Assembly (NCBI GenBank): GCA_963831005.1
Contig: CAWHOW010000020.1
Span: forward strand, 105,936-169,935
Length of the DNA: 64,000 nucleotides
Source: CAWHOW01 sp963831005
Lineage (GTDB): Bacteria > Bacteroidota > Bacteroidia > Bacteroidales > CG2-30-32-10
Direction: 5' to 3'
The translations under genes were made by a program, and so were the position numbers. Shown one piece after another: positions 56,698-64,000 of this stretch. Under the pieces are notes generated by a model that was not told the origin of the DNA, ran no database searches, and saw only the letters and a list, made by a program, of their open reading frames with translations. The stretch's first letter is position 1. Every line of letters begins with the position of its first letter.

Positions 56698-59600
56698 ATG
56701 AGAAAGATAGCTTTACTTTTATGCTGCATCCCATTATTTGTAAATAAAATTCATTCACAATGCGTGAATCCGGATTTTTCATCAGGTGATTTTACCAGTT
56801 GGACGGGTTCAGTTGGGGAGCACACTTCTGCCGGTACTGATTATAGTGCTGTGACAGGTATGATTATTGGAACACCCAATCAATCGCCTTATGCAGCAGG
56901 ACAACAAACAATAATGAATATGCCTGCAACAGATCCGAATACCCAGGGGGGTTAAACGTAATACCTCCGGGAGGAACATCATCCTGTATGTTAGGAAATG
57001 CACAGGTGGAAGCAAGTGATGGCTCATCATACCCTCAGGCTGCCCAAATAGAATACTCTTTGCATGTAACTTCAACAAATGCTATTTTTACATACCAATA
57101 TGCCGTAGTTCTTCAAAATCCCACTTATCATACAGCTATTCAGGAACCTAAATTTACAATTTATGTTTTAGATTCTTTAGGACATCAAATTGGAGGTACT
57201 TGCGGAGAATATTCTGTAGTTGCTCAAACAGGGTTGCCCGGATATACTGCATGCCCACCATCCCCTTCTGCATATGAATCTGATTCTGTTCTTTGGAAAA
57301 ACTGGACTGCTGTCGGGATAGATCTTTCAACATGGATAGGACATACCATTAAAATACAATTTACTTCCTTTGATTGTATTCCAGGAGGGCATTTTGGTTA
57401 TGCTTATATTGCCTGTTCCTGCGGAGCCTTTCAACTATCTCAGCAATGTTCGGGAAGTTCTGATACACTTATAGCGCCTGCTGGTTTTGCTCAATATTCG
57501 TGGACTTCGTCTTTATGGTCGGGTACAAAAACAACACAAACTGTTGTTATTAATCCTGTTGTAAATGGAGACACAGTTACCTGTGTGTGTACGGCGGTAA
57601 CAAGGTGTGATGTTACTCTTAAAACAATATTGAGTATCCAACCTGTAAGGTTCTCAGTAAATTCAGATTCAATTTGTTCAGGCGGGGCTGCTATTCTTAT
57701 TGCACACGATTCTACAACATCTCCTTATATCCCATATAGCTATATCTGGAGTACTTCTCAGACCGGTGACACAATTCATGTTTCTCCGACATCTTCTACT
57801 ACTTATACCGTTACAGCAACTGCAAGCGGGGGATGTAACAGTATTGCTTATGCGCATGTAAAAGTAGATACTGTGCATGCAACCGCCGGAGCTAATATAA
57901 CAATATGTCCAAACGGAGGAACGGCACGACTTGATGCTTCAGGAAGTTCAGGAGCGCCACCTTTATCCTATCAATGGAGTAATGGAATTGGAATAATAAG
58001 TAACAATGATACGGTTACTGTCGCGCCATCAACAGGAACTACATATACGGTTACTGTAACTACAGTACAAGGATGTACCCAATCATCTTCTATTACTGTA
58101 AGTGTGGCAAATCATCTTCATGTTAAAGTTACTCCTGATACTTCCGCAATCTGTTCAGGAGGAAGTGTACCATTAATTGCAACAGGTGCAACTAATTATA
58201 CATGGACACCTAATACTGGTTTAAATACCAGTGTTGGAAGTAACGTAATAGCCAGCCCTACTGATACAATAATGTATATTGTTACCGGATCAAGCTCAGG
58301 ATGTACTGCTGATACTGAAGTTTATGTGAATGTAGCGCCTAAACCTATTGCCTATATAGATTCTGTGAAAAAAGCAACGTGTAATTTATTAAATGGCAGC
58401 GCTACCGCTCACGGAGGAACTACATATATTTGGAGCAATGGGCAAACTACTGCAACTGCAACCGGACTTGCTCCGGGGTTATATACTGTAACTGTTAGTA
58501 GCAGCACTATTTCAGGTTGTTTCTCGGTTGATACTGTTACCATACATGCTATTCCATCTGTTGCTATTCATTTGGTTAGTGAAGATTCTGTTCTGTGTTT
58601 TGGCCAAAGTAACGGACAAGCTACAGTTTCAGCAAGCGGCGGAGATGGAATATACTTCTATCATTGGAATTCAAGCCCTGTGCAACATACATCTACAGCA
58701 TTTAATTTACCCGCAGGAACATATACTGTATATGTAGAAGATTCTACTGGTTGTAAAAAAGCAATAACAGTAGTTGTAAATCAACCTAATCAACTTATTA
58801 GTACTATCTCGACTAGTTCACCCGTTAAATGTTATGGGCAAAATAATGGTAGCGCAACTGTTAATGCAATAGGTGGAACTCCCTCTTATACATATGATTG
58901 GGATGATGCCGAAACTACCCAAATAGCAACAAATTTACCCGCCGGAGTACATACAGTTATTGTTACTGATCATAATGGTTGTACAAGTACCGCTATTGAT
59001 ACTATTACTCAACCCAATCCACTCGGTATAATTTTAACGGCAGATTCTGTTAAATGTTTTGACCAACCTTCAGGTAGTATTACATCATTAGATACTGGAG
59101 GCACACCAAACTATTTTTATTCTTGGTCGAACGGGGGACATGTCCAAAATTTAGTTAATGTAGTGGCAGGTGTATATACAGTTACACTCACCGACCATAA
59201 TGGCTGTACCGATGTTGCTGCCGCTGTTGTACTACAGCCAACTCCATTGACTTTTAATGTTGCTTCAGGAACAGATACAATATTGTACTGCGGAGGACCC
59301 GGAACTAATATTGGGTCAATTTCGATTAATGTTGTTGGAGGAACATACCCATGGAGTTATAACTGGAGTAATGGTGATAGTACTCAAAACATTATGAACC
59401 TGGGTGGTGGCCCTTATACTATTACAATTACCGATCATAATGGTTGTACAAAGGTCCGTACCTTCTATATTCCCCAACCTTCTCCTTTAGCTATTCATAT
59501 TGACAGCCTGGATGCGAGATGTAAAGATACATGCGATGGTCAAATTACTTCAGCAGTTACCGGCGGCACACCATTTTCCACCGGAAACTACACATACTCT

Positions 59601-60248
59601 TGGAGCAATGGACTAACAGATGAGAATATTATTCATTTATGTCCCGGAATTTATGATCTTACAGTCACTGATTCAAATGGATGCAAAAAAGCACTCAGTA
59701 CTTCTGTTGGTATAAAAACATATGTTAATGCAAGCTTCACGCCTTCACCTACAACTGGATATGCTCCCCTTAATGTTAATTTTTCTTACACAGGATCAAC
59801 ATCTTCAGGTAATATTTACACCTGGACTTTTGGAGATGGAGTTATTGATACTACTGTAAGTCCTACGCATTTATATAACAGCGTAACTGACACCACTTTT
59901 AAAGTGTGTTTAGTAGTTTCAGATAGCTCTTGTAAATCAGATACCTGTCAGATAATTAATGTTGAAATTCATTCCAAGATTACCGTACCAAATGTATTTA
60001 CTCCAAACGGTGATGGGAAGAATGATTTATTCATGGTTCGGGATACATCAATTGCCACGTTTAATTGTATAATATTTAACCGCTGGGGAGATAAGATATA
60101 TGAGTGGTCAGATGTACATAAAGGCTGGGATGGGAAAACCAATAGCGGAGCCGAAACACCTGATGGAACCTATTACTACATTATTACTGCAAAAGGATAT
60201 GATAATGTAACTTATAACCTGCATGGAGCAGTTACATTGATTAGGTAA
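56698..60248 (+). CDS. Secreted SprB-repeat protein with type B T9SS sorting domain, one frameshift
   Basis: The ~1183-residue protein begins with a signal peptide (MRKIALLLCCIPLFVNKIHS). At 56950 a run of G (CAGGGGGGTT) shifts the frame; removing one base joins TDPNT to GGLNVIPPGGTSSCMLGNAQ. An N-terminal beta-rich adhesion-like domain is followed by Ig-like units and six SprB-type repeats (~72 residues each, WSNG...AGxYTVTVTDxNGC), a PKD domain (ASFTPSPTTGYAPLNVNFSY, WTFGDG), and a gliding-motility-associated C-terminal domain (VPNVFTPNGDGKNDLF, FNRWGDKIYE) that directs type IX secretion and anchoring. It should lie on the cell surface as an adhesin or motility protein. Confidence 0.88.
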
Positions 60249-60879
60249 TAAAATACTTTTTACTGCCTATCTGCTTCGAACAAGTTGAAAGATTTATTAT
60301 GTCAAAATTTAATATTGATTTTCTGTGTATATCTGCGCTATCTGCGGGAGTTCTTTCTGTTTCCCGCTGATTACGCTGATTTTCGCAGATTGAAAATAAT
60401 TTAAAATCCATTGTTATACAAATTCGCAAAAACAAATTATAAAATTATTTGCATAACTTGATTAAAACAGATAGGCAGTTACTTTTTATTATTACATTTT
60501 CAGTATAATAACAGTAGTTTATAATAGTTATTCTATTTTCGTAAATAAAGCAAAAAATGCCAGCTAAGCGCTTTCATATATTTCACTTTGAAAGCCTTGA
60601 TAATAATGGGCAATCCTTAAGAATTTCATTGTTAATAAACAAAGTTTTCGGCTGCGCTAAGAAAGTCAGCAGCTATAGCCAGGAAACTTGTGGCTATTCC
60701 TTTATTTCATTACGGAGAGAATACGCTTTACCGGGTAACACCCTTGAATTTGCATATAATAAAATACATTGATGCTTGTACGGCTTTTTTGAGGCAACCT
60801 TTATAGATAAATTACGTCATAATATTAATTAAAAAGTAATTATTCATTAATTACAAACTGACTAGAGGCAAATACAAAT
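60249..60879. other. Gene-poor gap between two surface-protein genes
   Basis: At about 60329-60390 there is an imperfect inverted repeat (TCTGCGCTATCTGCGGGA with TCCCGCTGATTACGCTGA). A 71-codon open frame at 60557-60772 has no recognisable domain and I do not count it as a gene. The rest is AT-rich and presumably holds the promoter of the next gene. Confidence 0.5.
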
Positions 60880-63800
60880 ATGAAAAAATATTTATTCTTT
60901 ATATTTCTGGTTATACACATATTCAATAAGGTATATTCACAACCAGGTTGTCCTAATATCAATGCCGGTCCTGATCAATCAGTTACTTGTGCAAGTCCAT
61001 GTGCAAATCTAACTGCCACTTATCTTGCCACAGGCGCTACAACAAGCTATTCGGTAACATCAATTCCTTATGCCCCTCCCGCTGCTTATAATGTTGGAAC
61101 AGCAGTTCTGGTACATATTGATGATTTATGGTCACCTGTGGTAACTCTTCCTTTTAGTTTTTGTTTTTATGGCAATCAATATACACAAGTAGTAATAGGC
61201 TCCAACGAAATTATTTCTTTTGATGCTACATCAAATGCCCCTGTGCTATTGTCCATGGCCTCTAACAGGCGGATATACAATACCCACACCTAATTTCCCC
61301 TTATGCAGTATAATGGGTCCTTATCAGGATATAGATCCTACTAATGTGGGTGATATTTACTATCAGCTTATTGGTACGTCTCCTTGCAGAATGTTGGTTG
61401 TTTCATTTTATGATGTTGCATATTATGGGGGCACTGGTAGCGTGAGTACAGGCTTCTGCCCATCTCCTCCAATATATGCTACAAGCATGATTGTACTTTA
61501 TGAAAATACAAATGTTATTGAAATTTATATTCAGCAAAAAAATGTCTGTTCTGCATGGAATGGAGGCTTGGCGATTGAAGGGATTCAGGATGCTACGGGT
61601 GCTAATGCAGCGGTGGTTCCTGGAAGAAACAATACTCAATGGACAGCAACTAATGATGCATGGAGGTTTACTCCAAATGGTGCCCCAAATTATGCAGTTT
61701 CTTGGTGGCAGGGTTCAACACAAATCAGTACTAACCCAACTATAAACGTATGCCCTCCTACCACAACCAACTATACTGCGCAGATAATTTATACACTTTG
61801 TGCTGGAGGAACGTTAACATTAGAAGATAGTGCAACTGTGACTGTAAATAACAGCATTGGACTTACTATAAACAATTCAAACCCCGTTATATGCGGAGGA
61901 GGTTCATCTACTCTTATTGCAAATAGTACAGATCCAACTGCAACTTTTCAATGGAGCAGTCCGCCTGGTGGTGCTTCTTCAAGTATAACAGTAAGTCCTG
62001 TTGCTACAACTACCTATACTGTTACAGCTACTACTACTGGTTGTACAACTCAGGCATCGGCAACAGTAACTGTTTCATCAAATCCAATAATAAGCGTTAA
62101 TAGCCCGTCTATTTGCATTGGGCAGCCAGCGACTTTAAATGCAAGCGGAGCGTCTTCCTATATTTGGAATACTGGTGCAATCGATTCTTCTATTACTGTT
62201 TCGCCAGCTTCTACTACGACATATACAGTAACAGGATCAAATTCAGGATGTACAGGAATTGGTACTGGAATAGTCACTGTTAATGCAAACCTTGTTCCGA
62301 CAATTACTGGGCCTTCCTCAGTTTGTTCGGGAAATATAGCTACACTTGATGCTGGACCTGGATACTTATCATACTTATGGTCAAACAGTGCAACTACACA
62401 AACCATACCTGTTTCAACATCTGGTACATATTTTGTTACAGTAACATCAGGAGGAGGTTGTTCAGGCATTGCAAGCCTTACGGTTAATGTAAACCCCAAT
62501 CCTACAGTTGGTATATCTGCATCTATAAATCCTTTTTGTGAAGGCATATCTACATTATTAACTGCAACCGGAGGGACAACTTATTTATGGAGCGGCGCTT
62601 TGGGAACTGCCAATCCTTTGAATGTCTCCCCAATTGCCAATACTACTTATACTGTTACAGGTTCTGATGTTAACGGATGTACAGGAACTGCTAATATCAC
62701 TATCAATGTTAACCCCAACCCTATTGTCAGTGTTGCAGCTTCAGCCAACCCTATTTGCATTGGAAACCCTACCACTTTAACTGCTGCAGGGGCAGCTACT
62801 TATTTATGGAGCGGAGGTTTGGGTACTACCAATCCTTTGATTATTTCCCCTCTTTCCACTATTACCTATTTAGTTACCGGCACTGATGTAAATGGATGCA
62901 CGGGTACTTCCAATTTGGTTGTTACTGTAAATCCTCTTCCCAACCCCACGATTTCACCTTTCTCACCAGCTACCTGCGGTTTGAATAATGGCAGTGCAAC
63001 AGCTACTGGTGGATCTGGTTATATTTGGAGTAACGGGCAAGCTACTGCCACCATTACCGGGCTGGCTCCTGCCGTTTATAATGTAACTGTTACCAGTGCT
63101 GCAGGATGTTCAAATACAAATACAGTAACTATTGGCAATATTCCGGGACCTACAGTTTCTGCTACTTCTACTAATGAAAACTGCGGGCAGAATAATGGAA
63201 CTGCAACGGCTACTCCTGTTGGCGGGTTTGGCGTTATTACTTACCTTGGAATAATGCACAAACTACTGCGACTATTATCAATCTTCCTGCCGGTACTTAT
63301 GACGTTACTGTTACCGATGCAAATTCGTGTACTGCTTTTGCTTCTGTTTCTCTGATTGATATTCCAGGACCTACTTTGAATTTGGTGGGTTTTGTTAATG
63401 AGACTTGTACTTACGGGAATGGTTCTGCTACTGTTAATGCATTGAATGGCTTAGGGCCTTATTCTTATGCCTGGTCTAATGGGACTTCTTCGGTTAAAGA
63501 TTCCAACCTTCATGCAGGAACTTATACGTGTACTGTTACCGATGCCAACAATTGTACTGCTGTTACCTCTGTCAACATTACCAATACTCCGGGGCCAAGA
63601 TTAACTATTACATCTATGGACAGCGCTTTCTGCGGTATGCCTGACGGGGCTGCATCACTGAATGTTAATGGTGGTACTGCTCCTTATTTATACAGTTGGA
63701 ACTCCAGTCCTGCTCAAATCACTCAAGATCTGATTAATGTTCCTGCCGGAAATTATACGGTTATTGTTACAGATAATAAAAGTTGTACCGCTTCTGTATC

Positions 63801-64000
63801 TGTTGTTGTTGATCAAAAGCCTGGTCCTTCTGCTTCTGTTTCTTCCACTAATGAAATTTGCAGTAAATCTGATGGAACGGCTACTGCTGTTGGTTCAGGA
63901 GGCATGGGTGTGTATACTTATTTATGGAGCAACGGAGAAATCACTCCTACGGATACAGGGCTGGCTCAGGGTAGTTATACGGTTACTGTCAGTGATGGTG
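60880..64000 (+). CDS. Secreted Ig/SprB-repeat protein, 3'-partial, two frameshifts
   Basis: The gene begins with a signal peptide (KYLFFIFLVIHIFNKVYS) and runs off the window end. Near 61250 the frame changes, linking FDATSNAP to LTGGYTIPTPNFPLCSIMGP; near 63243 a missing T again shifts it, and the new frame (WNNAQTTATIINLPAGTYDV) stays open to 64000. The order is an N-terminal surface-type domain (ENTNVIEIYIQQKNVCSAWN; WRFTPNGAP), about seven Ig-like repeats with TTYTVTG and GCTxxA, then SprB-type repeats. A type IX sorting signal is expected beyond the window. It pairs with the surface gene just upstream. Confidence 0.82.

Noticed and set aside
60557..60772. 71-codon open frame before the last surface gene
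   Set aside because: No domain, no good start context and no support beyond length.

Overview
The window looks like part of a low-GC Bacteroidota chromosome, probably from an anaerobic or facultatively anaerobic, gliding-type lineage. The evidence is a gliding-motility-associated (type B, T9SS) C-terminal sorting domain on a secreted SprB-repeat protein, two RemB/Wzi-like outer-membrane barrels, a LytS/LytTR pair, a HydF-like GTPase, and several upstream sites matching the Bacteroidota promoter box TAnnTTTG. No rRNA, tRNA, CRISPR array, transposase or integrase gene was recognised.

Layout. 1-5.6 kb is a defence remnant: a multiply frameshifted type I restriction subunit (HsdR), a fold-back repeat, and a prokaryotic Argonaute split by one frameshift. 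5.7-10.7 kb holds a lipoprotein hydrolase (+) and a four-gene minus-strand operon. Three of its proteins share a duplicated N-terminal helical domain and a membrane helix but have different C-terminal domains (discoidin-like, YARHG, NTF2-like); the fourth is an M23 peptidase lipoprotein. 10.9-18.15 kb is a tightly packed minus-strand cluster of about nine genes: SPFH/zinc-ribbon, small zinc-ribbon, membrane and coiled-coil proteins, a tandem pair of about 330-residue paralogs, and a beta-helical bactofilin-like protein. Almost all are frameshifted. I think this is the best candidate for an undescribed membrane-associated system. 18.15-22.5 kb is a gene-poor, mobile-element-like tract with a J-domain protein and two decayed DUF6266 genes.

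22.6-38.2 kb returns to mostly intact chromosomal genes: LiaF-like protein with a LytS/LytTR pair, tandem outer-membrane barrels, a SET-domain protein, NAD-dependent DNA ligase, a universal stress protein, an HD-domain protein, and a HydF-like GTPase whose iron-sulfur ligands are missing. 38.3-44.4 kb is repeat-rich: a C1 peptidase, two copies of a roughly 234-bp MITE-like element with target-site duplications, hairpin clusters, 21-bp minisatellites, and two genes made only of homing-endonuclease-associated repeats. 44.7-55.5 kb carries clpB (one frameshift), a candidate small RNA, a DUF3352-MORN protein, a PBP4-type carboxypeptidase, a lipocalin, a cysteine desulfurase and glmM. 55.8-64 kb has a gene remnant, a 42-bp minisatellite and two large secreted repeat proteins; the second runs off the window.

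Single-base frameshifts occur throughout, including in conserved genes such as clpB, so some are probably sequencing errors. They are far denser in 10.3-18.2 kb than elsewhere, which suggests real decay there or locally poor sequence. Functions are judged from reading motifs by eye; no database search was run.
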